Shown: piece by piece, positions 11,001-19,242 of the stretch | How the letters are laid out: each line of letters starts with the position of its first letter | Position numbering within the stretch: the first letter of the stretch is position 1 | Assembly (NCBI RefSeq): GCF_021190955.1 | Contig: NZ_JAIOAO010000004.1 | Span: forward strand, 248,001-312,000 | DNA from: Parachryseolinea silvisoli | GTDB lineage: Bacteria; Bacteroidota; Bacteroidia; Cytophagales; Cyclobacteriaceae | Direction: 5' to 3' | Length of the DNA: 64,000 bases | Made by a program: the position numbers and the translations under genes | Notes under the pieces: model-generated | The model's database searches: none | The model's input: the letters and a program-made list of their open reading frames with translations, nothing else | Told to the model about the DNA's origin: nothing

Positions 11001-13651
11001 ATCCTTATCCGGCGGCAAAGGGGCTTGCCGTAAACACCGCTTGTTTTATTCGTTGCGATGGTCCGGAGGAGCAATATCCGTTTGCCGGAAATGTACTGGA
11101 CCGGGCCTTGCCGGTAGGGACATACCGTGTGGTGGTCGTCTTTGAGACGGGGCAATATGTGCAGGTCGATTCGCTGGTGGTGCGGCCGTATGGGCATACC
11201 TACCGAACGGTGGATGATAGCCCGTTGTCGGCGGCCGACGCGGTCAGCGCGGCGGCACTGGCGGCGGCCCGACAGCGGTTGGGTACGGGGCCGTTGGATG
11301 CCGTCGAACGCGAGCAGGAAGTGGAGCGGCTGCGCAATCAATACTACATCCCGTCGGCATCACGACAGCCCTGGGGTACGGCCGTGCAGGGACGCGTGAC
11401 GGATGAGGATGGATTGCCGATTCCGGGCGTAAATGTGATGGTGGGCGGATCCACGCAAGGGACTATTAGCGATATGGATGGATATTATACATTGGATTGC
11501 CCTCCTAATGCTACCCTCGTGTTTTCTTTTATAGGGTATAGTACGGTGGAACGTGCGGCAGACCAGTCAGTGGTGAATGTCAGCTTACACGCGGATGTCC
11601 AAATGTTGCAAGAGGTAGTGGTGGCCGGTTATCATCGCGCGCTCCAGGGCCGCATGGCTGGTTTGGCGGTCAGAGGTGCCAATAGTCTGGACGTTGAGGA
11701 CAAGGCTAAGACACGGGTGCCCAGTCGGCCGGCTGTATCGTCACAGGATATACCGGAGAATCTGCGGAGTAATTTCCGCGACGATGCGTTTTGGCAACCG
11801 CGCCTGCGTACAGACCGTGCGGGGCGTGCCGTCTTTGAAGCCAGGTTTCCCGATGATATAACCGGCTGGAATATATACGTGCTGGGCATGGGCTCGCGTC
11901 GGCGTACGGGACAGACCCGGGCGTACGTGCCTGCATATAAGCCGCTGTTGGCAGAGGTTTCACTGCCGCAGTTTCTGGTGGCCGGCGATCACGCGGTGGC
12001 ATTGGGTAAGATCACACAGCACAACAACGAGGTGATGCACGTGATGCGCAGCATTGTGGTGAATGATGTTGTACAACGCAACGACAGCGTGGCGCTCGAC
12101 CGTGCAGTGATCGACAGTCTTTACTTACATACCGTTGGACATGATTCCGTGTCTGTTCGTTATACGGCCGCTACGCAACAGTACCGTGACGGCGAGGTGC
12201 GAACCCTGCCGGTGTACCCACGGGGCACGTTGGAGACAACGGGCATGTTTGCCAGCCTGGCGAGCGATACGACGTTTACCTGGCGTTTTGGAGACACAAC
12301 CGCTGTCACGATCCATGCACAGGGCAACCTGTCGGATGTGTTGCTGCAAGAGGTGGCCTATTTAAAAAGTTATCCCTACGACTGCAATGAACAGTTAGCC
12401 TCGCGGTTGCGGGCACTGTTGGTGGAGCAACAACTATTGACGTACCAGAAGAAGGAGTTTCGTGCGCAAGCCGCCGTCGAAAAGCTTATCCGGAAGCTGG
12501 TGTCGCATCAGAATCGCGATGGCGCATGGTCCTGGTGGAACAGCGGTGCAACCGACGTATGGGTGACGTTGCACGTTGCGCGTAGTTTGCAACTGGCTGC
12601 ACGGCAGGGTTATGCCGTACCGGTTGATAAAGCCTTGTTGTTTCGTACGCTGGCGGGTGCGCTATCGCACTACAGCCTGCCGGTTGAGCTTGCTGTGATG
12701 CAATTTCTGTTAGAGCAAGGGCAGACGGTGGCGGCACAAGATGTTGTGTATGCCGTGCGGCAATCAACCCGGGCTACGTTGCGCGAGCGGCTGCTGGTGG
12801 AAAGTATCGTGCAGCTTACGGGCGGCAAGATCGATCGGGCATGGATCCAGTCCATGCGACAGGTGACCTCCAAAGGGAATTATTATTGGGGGGTATATAA
12901 CGGTCCGGTTGATGACAACGCGCTGACCAATACCTGGCAGGTGTACCAGTTGTTGGCGAAAGAGGAGGGAGTGGCACCGCAAGACCTGACCCGTATTCGC
13001 TATTATTTCCTGGAGATGCGCGGGCAACATTGGCGGAACACGTATGAGTCGTCGTTGCTGTTGGAAATGCTCTCACCAGCGCTTACGAATCCGTCGCAGC
13101 GCATGGACCGTGATGTAACGCTACGATTGTCTGGCGATAAAAAGGATACGACGATCCACGCATTCCCCTATACATTCCGTGGGAATGTTACAGCGCTGCA
13201 GGTTTCCAAAACAGGTGACTGGCCGGTATACCTGACAGCCCATCAGCAACACCGGGTGGAGAATCCAGCGCCGGTAGATAAAGATTTTGTGGTAACAACG
13301 GCCTTTGAGCCGGGCAGCCTGCGCCTGGTGGCGGGTAAGCCTGTGCGGTTGACGGCTACGGTAACGGTAAAACACGCGGCCGACTATGTTATGTTGGAGA
13401 TACCGATCCCGGCGGGATGCTCGTATGGCGCCAGGCTGCCGGGAGCGAACCGCGAAGAAGTTTATCGTGAGCACCGGTATGAAAAGACGGTGATCTTCTT
13501 TAAACACCTCGAACCCGGGGTATACCGATATACCGTGGAACTGATACCGCGTTTCAGTGGAACCTATGCATTGAATCCGGCGCGGGTGGAGTGTATGTAT
13601 TTCCCGACGTTGTTTGGTAGGGAAGGTATCAAGACAGTGACTGTGCGATAG
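8090..13651 (+). CDS. Exported alpha-2-macroglobulin family protein with embedded carboxypeptidase-regulatory domain
   Basis: 1853 residues with a Sec signal peptide (about 1-24). An MG2-type macroglobulin domain begins near 232 (ATNKPVYKAGDTVRLKAYI). Residues about 1097-1175 form a carboxypeptidase-regulatory-like domain (GRVTDEDGLPIPGVNVMVGG). This runs straight into a stretch resembling the start of a TonB-receptor plug (LQEVVVAGYHRALQGRMAGL, about 1174-1195). The A2M core follows (GWNIYVLGMG), with a thioester-type motif C1432-N-E-Q1435 in the terpenoid-cyclase-like alpha/alpha toroid. Bacterial homologues trap proteases in the periplasm or at the surface. Here Cys and Gln are both kept, so a thioester is possible. 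The neighbouring giant protease at 1566 is a suggestive partner but is transcribed separately. Confidence 0.9.
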   Translation: MQNLYRFACLTLWLLVVAMSARAQDLATRRQSGYYTFIYKVRPGEVQRLYDNIHDFDVSMLDTLVDVYPTDSTYAHTLPVGHYMFMYANGGDLGGELRSVNNVDLKVLNNRRDLVLVLYDSLGREITDAHVYVRQKKIPYDTVSDTYRLASANRQGVLRVEYQGHVSYFAIQRQSNNGLVARTGRKVLRSAPVKILLSPYHYVKRNISNLVYGSRLSPPGIYYRLSPLWGDVSMGGYVATNKPVYKAGDTVRLKAYIVSQHGRRFRKPVDLYLSDNSYRDDVSDRKLGTAKPFRPGAYTHELVLHDSLGLLRDRRYFIRLQRGRRRTLPPGSFQFQDYVLQQNTYSVRVEQGRPGEPSWLYLKGVDANDLPVYDGRAEILLRPVRVQQYFPRQVFVPDTLWYHTLVLDPVGETAVVLPDSVMPDVALRYEAVVSFLNSSQERIEKVVSLSYNRRPFPVALLLRGDTVQVKAWDAGKYPVSGAVRLETFTGVGTSSMREVVLPYQEKVRYTAALYRVHYADSAVSLAPRDEAAALVFTARRTHDSLYVKTENPRHILFRYFLFRNSRLIAMGKDVDLLWMRKADARATYTLSVQYTWGGNVYNEEHPFTFDTHELAIGVEHPDQVYPGQRAPITITVRDTHGRPVRDVDLTAYAYTRKFTMPTDVAVPNLGKMPRKRAERNVFLAEGLKQRLSRPLSYATWGTRLGLDSLLFYRFLFPASGYFENRQPSDVAQVAPFVVLRGELIPAHIVYVDGRVVYYGGALQQPYSFTVQPGEHTVTIRLPLSQITLPRVRIDSAQKLILSLDYNHLPAQATRVEMPYKLTKEEVVGLATHFIPFERAGIAKSTYLQQGDHYLTLNGREGNLWYSLVGPVYPGMAAITHNDSVRMTFPVELDYQYQLRNNMLLLKKVDVRSRIQQASRPWNMAFGLLRDRAYTAQRMRFVPGGRVKQFYHYRQSPRLSKSTQSMGRVTLDPYPAAKGLAVNTACFIRCDGPEEQYPFAGNVLDRALPVGTYRVVVVFETGQYVQVDSLVVRPYGHTYRTVDDSPLSAADAVSAAALAAARQRLGTGPLDAVEREQEVERLRNQYYIPSASRQPWGTAVQGRVTDEDGLPIPGVNVMVGGSTQGTISDMDGYYTLDCPPNATLVFSFIGYSTVERAADQSVVNVSLHADVQMLQEVVVAGYHRALQGRMAGLAVRGANSLDVEDKAKTRVPSRPAVSSQDIPENLRSNFRDDAFWQPRLRTDRAGRAVFEARFPDDITGWNIYVLGMGSRRRTGQTRAYVPAYKPLLAEVSLPQFLVAGDHAVALGKITQHNNEVMHVMRSIVVNDVVQRNDSVALDRAVIDSLYLHTVGHDSVSVRYTAATQQYRDGEVRTLPVYPRGTLETTGMFASLASDTTFTWRFGDTTAVTIHAQGNLSDVLLQEVAYLKSYPYDCNEQLASRLRALLVEQQLLTYQKKEFRAQAAVEKLIRKLVSHQNRDGAWSWWNSGATDVWVTLHVARSLQLAARQGYAVPVDKALLFRTLAGALSHYSLPVELAVMQFLLEQGQTVAAQDVVYAVRQSTRATLRERLLVESIVQLTGGKIDRAWIQSMRQVTSKGNYYWGVYNGPVDDNALTNTWQVYQLLAKEEGVAPQDLTRIRYYFLEMRGQHWRNTYESSLLLEMLSPALTNPSQRMDRDVTLRLSGDKKDTTIHAFPYTFRGNVTALQVSKTGDWPVYLTAHQQHRVENPAPVDKDFVVTTAFEPGSLRLVAGKPVRLTATVTVKHAADYVMLEIPIPAGCSYGARLPGANREEVYREHRYEKTVIFFKHLEPGVYRYTVELIPRFSGTYALNPARVECMYFPTLFGREGIKTVTVR

Positions 13652-13694
13652 GAAAAAGCAAGTGAGCGGTTCCGGAGGGACGGAACCAGCTCAC
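13652..13694. terminator. Bidirectional terminator hairpin between convergent genes
   Basis: GTGAGC-GGTTCCG pairs with CGGAACC-A-GCTCAC (13662-13694), a 13-bp stem with one bulged A and a six-base loop. Read on the minus strand it is followed by TGCTTTTT, so it best serves the minus-strand gene at 13742. It also closes the alpha-2-macroglobulin transcript. Confidence 0.7.
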
Positions 13695-13741
13695 CGCTTC
13701 ACCTACTTCACCAACTTTAATGTTATCGGCTGTGTGCGAGA

Positions 13742-14287
13742 CTACTCGGCTGCTACTTTCTTTTTGTTGACGTTGCCGACGATAAAGCCCACACCTACCT
13801 GGAATTGGAAGATCATGCCGAGGTCCATTTCAGAAGGGCTGCTGGCCAGGTTGAACGAGAAGTTCATGCCGGCATCAACGTTCAGACTTTCGGTAATAAA
13901 GTATTTGCTACCGCCGTATAGGCCCATGTTTGTTTGTTTCATTTTGCCCGACTCTTCACCACCGCCGGATTTGAGGCTGGAGTGGTTGATTTCAGCGCCC
14001 GCGTATGGCACCAGTTTGGCGTCTTTGGTCAGGAAGTTATAGGTTCCATACAGGCCGACACCGGTGCCAGAGAAGCCGTCACCGAAGAGAAATTGCGGTT
14101 TTATACCGGCTTCGATGTTTTTGGTTACAAAATAACCGCCTTTGATAAAGATCTGTCCGAAGCTATACAACTTGTTGCTGGTATAGGTGCCGGAAAAGGT
14201 GACGTTGACATCACCTTTATCCTGCTGGCTATACGCAGTATTTCTTGCGACTAAGATTAAAAGCGCCACTACTAAAGACTTTTTCAT
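13742..14287 (-). CDS. Small outer-membrane beta-barrel protein
   Basis: 181 residues beginning MKKSLVVALLILVARN, with a signal peptide ending near residue 21. The rest is alternating amphipathic strands (FSGTYTSNKLYSFGQIFIKGGYFVTKNIEAGIKP and so on), typical of the eight-stranded outer-membrane barrel families. There are no catalytic motifs. Barrels of this size often serve as structural or adhesive outer-membrane proteins, and no specific role can be assigned. It is divergent from the secreted caspase gene, 115 bases away. Confidence 0.8.
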   Translation of the reverse strand: MKKSLVVALLILVARNTAYSQQDKGDVNVTFSGTYTSNKLYSFGQIFIKGGYFVTKNIEAGIKPQFLFGDGFSGTGVGLYGTYNFLTKDAKLVPYAGAEINHSSLKSGGGEESGKMKQTNMGLYGGSKYFITESLNVDAGMNFSFNLASSPSEMDLGMIFQFQVGVGFIVGNVNKKKVAAE

Positions 14288-14291
14288 GTGG

Positions 14292-14327
14292 TTTGTTTAA
14301 GTGATTAATGGGTTCAGTATAAATTTG
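14292..14327 (+). promoter_or_regulatory. Candidate promoter of the WD40-caspase gene
   Basis: TAAATTTG at 14320-14327 is a perfect match to the Bacteroidota TAnnTTTG element. TTTG at 14292-14295 lies 24 bases upstream, slightly longer than the usual spacing. The start codon is 75 bases downstream. Confidence 0.35.
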
Positions 14328-14402
14328 ATTTTGTAACGTGAATCAAAACAATTGGTTGCCTTCACACGTTGATACGAGCTCCATATCTTAAACGAACTAT
14401 AT

Positions 14403-16424
14403 ATGTTTCGAATTTTTCTATTACTCTTTCTTACAATCAATATTGCTACATCGCTTGCTGCGCAGGATATTTTTCTTACACCATACCAGGTGCTTACGCG
14501 CGATGCCCCCATAAAAGTGGTGGCGATGGCGTTTTCCGCAGATGGGAAATACTTATCAGTGGCCGATGAAAAAGGGAATATATCCATTTGGGATGTGGCG
14601 GACAGGAGTATGGTGAAACAGTGGTCTGTTGACGAGAAGGTTTTATATACTTCGTTTACCGGACAAGACAACACGTTTGTCGTGGTTACGGCGGGTGGTG
14701 CTATAGATCAATATGCCACCGGTAATTTCGATCGTGTTCGTACGGCAAAGGTGCCGGTCAAACTGGTGTTGGTCAACCTCGATCCCTCCCGGCAAACACT
14801 AGTACTCTACACGCGGGATAACAACCTCGAGCTCTTCGATCTGAAGGCAAACCTTACCCATGCAAATATACGTGTGCCCGCTACGGTTAGAAACCCCATG
14901 TTTGTGGGGTACGATCGCTTCGGGCAACAATTGTTTATGATTACCGAGCAAGGCAGCGTGCTGAGCTGGAATCCGATCACACAAAAATTCTTACGCGAGC
15001 TTACGCTGCAAAGCGGTGAGTACACAGGCTCACGCTCGGTACTCCATGCCGCGGCCATGAACTCGCTGGGCGATCGCTTTGTGGTCGGGTTACAGGAGGT
15101 GTTTATTCCCAAAGGTGGTATGCAGGGCCGGAACCAGCCGGAGCGACGCAACATGATTCTTTCCTACGATTGGCTGACGGGTAATGAAAGCAAGCGCGTG
15201 CCGATGCGTTATCGCGTCGACGAAATGTCATTTGCGCCCGGTGCAGGCCATGTGGCCTATATTTCGAAAGATGCCTCGGCGGTGTGGACCGTAAACCTGG
15301 AGAAGGCCGAGATCACCAGTACGGTATCCTTGCCGGGTATACCCTGGGCATTGGCAATATCCGGGAATGGTGAATATCTGGCCGTCGGGATGCAGAAAGG
15401 CGCGGTGCAACTATATTACATCGAGCGCAATACGCCGGCGGAGATCAGGATCAATACACCGGGATTGGACCGTAGTTATGCCACCCAGGTCGTGTCTACC
15501 GATAAAACAACCGTGGAGGGTATGATCGAAGGAAATGAGCGTATCACTAAAGTATATATCAACGGCAAGGAGGCAATCCTGGATGGTGACCGTCACTTCA
15601 CCGGAGAGGCTGACTTGCTGCCCGGTAAGAACAAAGTGCGTATCACGGCAGAGAATACGGAAACCAAAACTACGACGAAGGATTTTTACATCACCTACGA
15701 ACCGAAGACGGCGGTAACTGACAAGACAGGTGTGCCCGGCAAGGTCAAGGCTTCACAGAAGAAGGTAGCCCTGGTGATCGGCAATGCCTCGTATCAATAT
15801 ACTAACAAGCTCAACAATACCGTGAACGATGCCAACGGTATGGCGGCCACGTTGAGCGAGCTGGGTTTTGATGTGATGAAAATTACAGACGGGACCTACG
15901 AGCAAATGAAGAATGCCATTTATGCGTTTGGCGATCGTGTGCAGGATGTGGATGTGTCGGTGTTTTATTATGGCGGACATGGGCTGGAAGTAGACGGCGC
16001 CAATTACCTGGTGCCGGTGGACGCCGACATTCAGTCGGTATTGGACGTGCGGCAGAAGACCATTCCGTTGACGGGGGTGCTGCGCACACTCGAAGTGACA
16101 AACCACGAGGGCTTGAACATGATCATCCTGGATGCGTGTCGAAACAACCCGTTCCCGACCGGTAAGCGGGGTGGAGCAGGGCTGGCCAAAGTCAACGCAC
16201 CTTCGGGGATGATCATTGCGTATGCGACAGACCCCGGCTCGGTCGCCTCCGACGGCGCGGGCGCACACGGTTTGTATACCGGCGAGCTGATCAAGCAGAT
16301 GAAGGTGTCGCAGCGGATCGAGGATGTATTTATGAACACACGTAACCATGTAGAAGACCTGTCGAAAGGCTCGCAGCGGCCGTGGGAGGAGGCTCGGCTA
16401 AAAGGGGTATTTTACCTGCGATAG
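14403..16424 (+). CDS. Secreted WD40-repeat caspase-family (C14) protease
   Basis: 673 residues. A cleavable signal peptide (about 1-20, ending LAAQD) is followed by a WD40-type beta-propeller (about 30-345; DGKYLSVADEKGNISIWDVAD). An Ig-like linker spans about 350-440 (STDKTTVEGMIEGNERITKVYINGKEA). The C-terminal p20-like peptidase spans about 450-673. The dyad is present: His526 in YYGGHGLE and Cys579 in LDACRNNP. This is a metacaspase/orthocaspase-type fold, and such enzymes usually cleave after Arg or Lys. The signal peptide places it outside the cytoplasm, unlike the cytoplasmic caspases of defence systems. It is a single gene with no adjacent effector. Confidence 0.9.
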   Translation: MFRIFLLLFLTINIATSLAAQDIFLTPYQVLTRDAPIKVVAMAFSADGKYLSVADEKGNISIWDVADRSMVKQWSVDEKVLYTSFTGQDNTFVVVTAGGAIDQYATGNFDRVRTAKVPVKLVLVNLDPSRQTLVLYTRDNNLELFDLKANLTHANIRVPATVRNPMFVGYDRFGQQLFMITEQGSVLSWNPITQKFLRELTLQSGEYTGSRSVLHAAAMNSLGDRFVVGLQEVFIPKGGMQGRNQPERRNMILSYDWLTGNESKRVPMRYRVDEMSFAPGAGHVAYISKDASAVWTVNLEKAEITSTVSLPGIPWALAISGNGEYLAVGMQKGAVQLYYIERNTPAEIRINTPGLDRSYATQVVSTDKTTVEGMIEGNERITKVYINGKEAILDGDRHFTGEADLLPGKNKVRITAENTETKTTTKDFYITYEPKTAVTDKTGVPGKVKASQKKVALVIGNASYQYTNKLNNTVNDANGMAATLSELGFDVMKITDGTYEQMKNAIYAFGDRVQDVDVSVFYYGGHGLEVDGANYLVPVDADIQSVLDVRQKTIPLTGVLRTLEVTNHEGLNMIILDACRNNPFPTGKRGGAGLAKVNAPSGMIIAYATDPGSVASDGAGAHGLYTGELIKQMKVSQRIEDVFMNTRNHVEDLSKGSQRPWEEARLKGVFYLR

Positions 16425-16756
16425 CAGCGTCGGTACATGGGCATTTAAGATCCGGACGTGTGTAATCGTCGGGCTTCTATGTTGTGCCATTTATGAATCA
16501 GCTTTCGTTACATGTAAATTTCGGGGCGTCCGAAGAAGAATCTTTGGTAATGTTCGGCATGGGTGCCTCTTTCTAAGGAATTTTTGGGTTGACACCTTTG
16601 TAAAATAGGCGACATCGATTGCGGAAGTGCCTGAATGCTAATTACCTTCGGGATGTTTTCTCCATACATCCCGGAATCCTATTAATTTTTTTTCAAGTGC
16701 AGGCAACCTGTCCCGGACAAGGGCCGTCTTGGGGAAGATTTAAAAATTAAGAATGC
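16425..16756. promoter_or_regulatory. Leader region of the sigma factor operon with candidate promoter and hairpin
   Basis: About 330 bases hold no gene. ATTG at 16618-16621 and TACCTTCG at 16643-16650, 21 bases apart, resemble the Bacteroidota promoter with one mismatch each. Just downstream, GGGATG (from about 16651) can pair with CATCCC near 16669, and a run of eight T starts near 16687. The T tract is some distance from the stem, so this is only a possible attenuator. Confidence 0.35.
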
Positions 16757-17314
16757 TTGGAAGACCCGCAGCAGCTTAACGCAATCATTCAACGTTGCCT
16801 CAAGGGCGACCGCGAATCCCAGAAGGTGCTTTATGAGCATTTTTATGGGTATGCTATGAGCATCTGCCTGCGGTACACGCGCTCTCGGGAAGAAGCCCGG
16901 GAGATCCTGAATGATGGATTTATGAAAGTGTTCACACGGTTGAACCAGCACGAAGATCAGTCTTCGTTTAAAGCGTGGTTGCGACGGATCATGATCAATA
17001 CGGCCATTGATCAGTACCGCAAATCGGGTAAGCACGAGCATCATCAGGATCTGGAGGCTGCCGCCGCGCAAGTGGTGTCGGTACACGGAGATGCGCTGGA
17101 CGCGCTGTCCTACGAAGAATTGGTCATGATGGTGCAGCAATTGACACCGGCGTACCGAACTGTCTTTAACCTGTACGTGATAGACGGTTATGCGCACGAG
17201 GAGATTGCAGCCCAGATGGGAATTTCAGTGGGGACTTCTAAATCTAACCTGTTTAAAGCGCGTGAGCAGCTGCGGACGTTGCTGAAAAGGATTAACGTGA
17301 AAAAGTATGCCTGA
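16757..17314 (+). CDS. ECF-type RNA polymerase sigma factor
   Basis: 185 residues, with sigma-70 region 2 at about 25-95 (YAMSICLRYTRSREEAREILNDGFMKVF) and region 4 at about 120-175 (LTPAYRTVFNLYVIDGYAHEEIAAQMGISVGTSKSNLFKAR). The start must be TTG at 16757. There is an in-frame stop at 16748, and the nearby ATG at 16753 lies in another frame. It overlaps the next gene by 8 bases, the usual sigma/anti-sigma coupling. It is predicted to direct RNA polymerase to its own operon and other envelope genes when released. Confidence 0.92.
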   Translation: MEDPQQLNAIIQRCLKGDRESQKVLYEHFYGYAMSICLRYTRSREEAREILNDGFMKVFTRLNQHEDQSSFKAWLRRIMINTAIDQYRKSGKHEHHQDLEAAAAQVVSVHGDALDALSYEELVMMVQQLTPAYRTVFNLYVIDGYAHEEIAAQMGISVGTSKSNLFKAREQLRTLLKRINVKKYA

Positions 17315-19223
17315 GATGTCAGACAAAGAGTTGGATAAGCTGTTCCGGGAGGCAGCAAGCGGCCTCGAGCCTGCGTACGATCCGCAGGACTGGGAGATGC
17401 TGCGCGCACGTCTGGACAGTGACGACAGGGCTGCTTTTTTCCGACGCATCACGCTGCGCGTACTGGTGGGAGCCATGCTGCTCTCGTCTGTATGGTCGGT
17501 ATGGCAGTCGGACGACAGAATGACTTCTCCTCAGGAAGCAACGGTAGTAGACACTATGCCACTGCTTTCTGCGGAAAACGACACTGCACTTGCCCGGACC
17601 GTGCCGACACACCGTGGGGACGCCGGCACGCCGACACAGGACATACCGGGAACGACAACAGAGAGGCTGCCGAACAATGCTGCCGACGACGGTGAGGGAA
17701 CGGTTACGGTACGGACGGGTGCAAAGGGAACTACGCAGGAGAGCGAAACATCCCGGCAGGCCCTGGCAGGAAATACGACAGCTAAGAATGCGACGTCGGT
17801 CAATAAGACAACGGCTGTAGCGTCGACAGAAAATACAACCACTGCCAGCAGCCTGAAAGAGGCCGGTGGAAGCAGTACAAACAAGACCGGGGAAGCCGGC
17901 GCGGAAGCAACGAGCAATCGCCGCCGGGTGCAACGCCAGACAGCGGTCAGCACCGATGCGGAAGGAAGAACAATTAACCAAACTGGCCGGACGGGACAGG
18001 TGAATGCAAAACAAGGTAAGTCTGCGACTGCTGGATCGAATCAGCAGGATAGTATGATCACGGTGCAGCGGGTCGCAGGCCGTCCGGTAGATGCTACGGC
18101 GGATAAAAAGCTGGTCGCGTCAGAGCAATCGAAAACAGCCCCCGGCGCGAATCGTGCAGAAGGTATACAGGAAGCTGCTGTAGTAAAAGAAGAGGATACC
18201 GCGACGCAGAAACAACAATATCAAGTATCTACACTGGCAACAGATACAAAGAATAAACAACAGCCCGTAGCAAACGCGGCAACGAAAGACGACAAACTTG
18301 TCGGCGCCGGCGTGCAGACGGATGAAAAGAAAGTAGGTCTTTACCCTGATACCCAAGGAGCGGTGCGGGACAGCCGGGATCAGGCTGGTACCGCACAAGC
18401 TTCGGACCGCGACAAGCAGGAGGGTGAAGCAGACGACGTGTATGTGCGGGAAAAGGACGAAGTGATGGGTGTGCATGGTCCTCCGATGCGGAAGCGCAAC
18501 AAAGGCGAAACTATTTCGGGGCAGGAAACGCTGGCGGCAGCTGTACGACAAGACAGCGCTACCGTGAAGGAAGCCGGGAAAAAAGATACCACCCAGGTTG
18601 TAGCGGCACAGGAAGAAGAGAAGAAGCAAGAGAAGGAAAAAGTGTCGCGTTGGTATATCAAGCTGCCGGTGTCGCCGGACTTCAGTACGATTGGGTACAA
18701 GCGTCCGGGTAAGTCGGGTATCAACATCGGTTTGCTGGTAGAGTTTATGCCGATAAAGCGCATCGGGATTACCGCGGGCGCCATCTGGTCGCGTAAGATC
18801 TATACCAGCAAGAATCCCGAGAAGACATACGGTTCGGGACCGTACACGGTAAAGGCGGATTGGCTGGATGGCGAGTGCCGCGTGCTGGACCTGCCGCTGA
18901 ACGTGACGTACTATATACGACCGGAGGCGCGCACCAATTTCTCGATCACGACCGGTATATCGTCGTACATCATGTTGAACGAAGATTATACCTATGGAGT
19001 AAAAGGTCCTACGCAGGACTACATATATAACGAAACGTATACACGTAAAAACAACGACTGGGCTAGTATGCTGAATATCTCAATCGGCATACAGCATCGG
19101 CTGAGCAGGCGGTTCCAGGTACAGGCGGAACCCTTTCTCAAAGCTCCTCTTTCCGGCGTCGGCGAAGGTAAGGTCGACCTGGTGAGCTCGGGGGTTTTCT
19201 TCTCACTCAAGTATCAATTTTAA
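17307..19223 (+). CDS. Anti-sigma-like protein with transmembrane helix, long disordered linker and outer-membrane barrel domain
   Basis: 638 residues. The N-terminal ~45 (SDKELDKLFREAASGLEPAYDPQDWEML) match the helical cytoplasmic segment seen in Bacteroidota anti-sigma proteins. One transmembrane helix follows (about 47-66, LRVLVGAMLLSSVWSVW). About 370 residues are rich in Thr, Asn, Ala, Gln and Lys and are probably disordered. The last ~190 (WYIKLPVSPDFSTIGYKR to GVFFSLKYQF) look like outer-membrane beta-barrel strands ending in Phe. If all parts fold as they look, the chain crosses the whole envelope. ATG 17316, just after the sigma stop, is an alternative start. Regulation of the sigma factor at 16757 is inferred from overlap and architecture. 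Confidence 0.75.
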   Translation: MPEMSDKELDKLFREAASGLEPAYDPQDWEMLRARLDSDDRAAFFRRITLRVLVGAMLLSSVWSVWQSDDRMTSPQEATVVDTMPLLSAENDTALARTVPTHRGDAGTPTQDIPGTTTERLPNNAADDGEGTVTVRTGAKGTTQESETSRQALAGNTTAKNATSVNKTTAVASTENTTTASSLKEAGGSSTNKTGEAGAEATSNRRRVQRQTAVSTDAEGRTINQTGRTGQVNAKQGKSATAGSNQQDSMITVQRVAGRPVDATADKKLVASEQSKTAPGANRAEGIQEAAVVKEEDTATQKQQYQVSTLATDTKNKQQPVANAATKDDKLVGAGVQTDEKKVGLYPDTQGAVRDSRDQAGTAQASDRDKQEGEADDVYVREKDEVMGVHGPPMRKRNKGETISGQETLAAAVRQDSATVKEAGKKDTTQVVAAQEEEKKQEKEKVSRWYIKLPVSPDFSTIGYKRPGKSGINIGLLVEFMPIKRIGITAGAIWSRKIYTSKNPEKTYGSGPYTVKADWLDGECRVLDLPLNVTYYIRPEARTNFSITTGISSYIMLNEDYTYGVKGPTQDYIYNETYTRKNNDWASMLNISIGIQHRLSRRFQVQAEPFLKAPLSGVGEGKVDLVSSGVFFSLKYQF

Positions 19224-19242
19224 CTAAAAAACAAAGAATTTT

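Noticed and set aside
16753-16755. ATG as start of the ECF sigma factor
   Set aside because: It is in a different frame; the sigma frame is entered only from TTG 16757.
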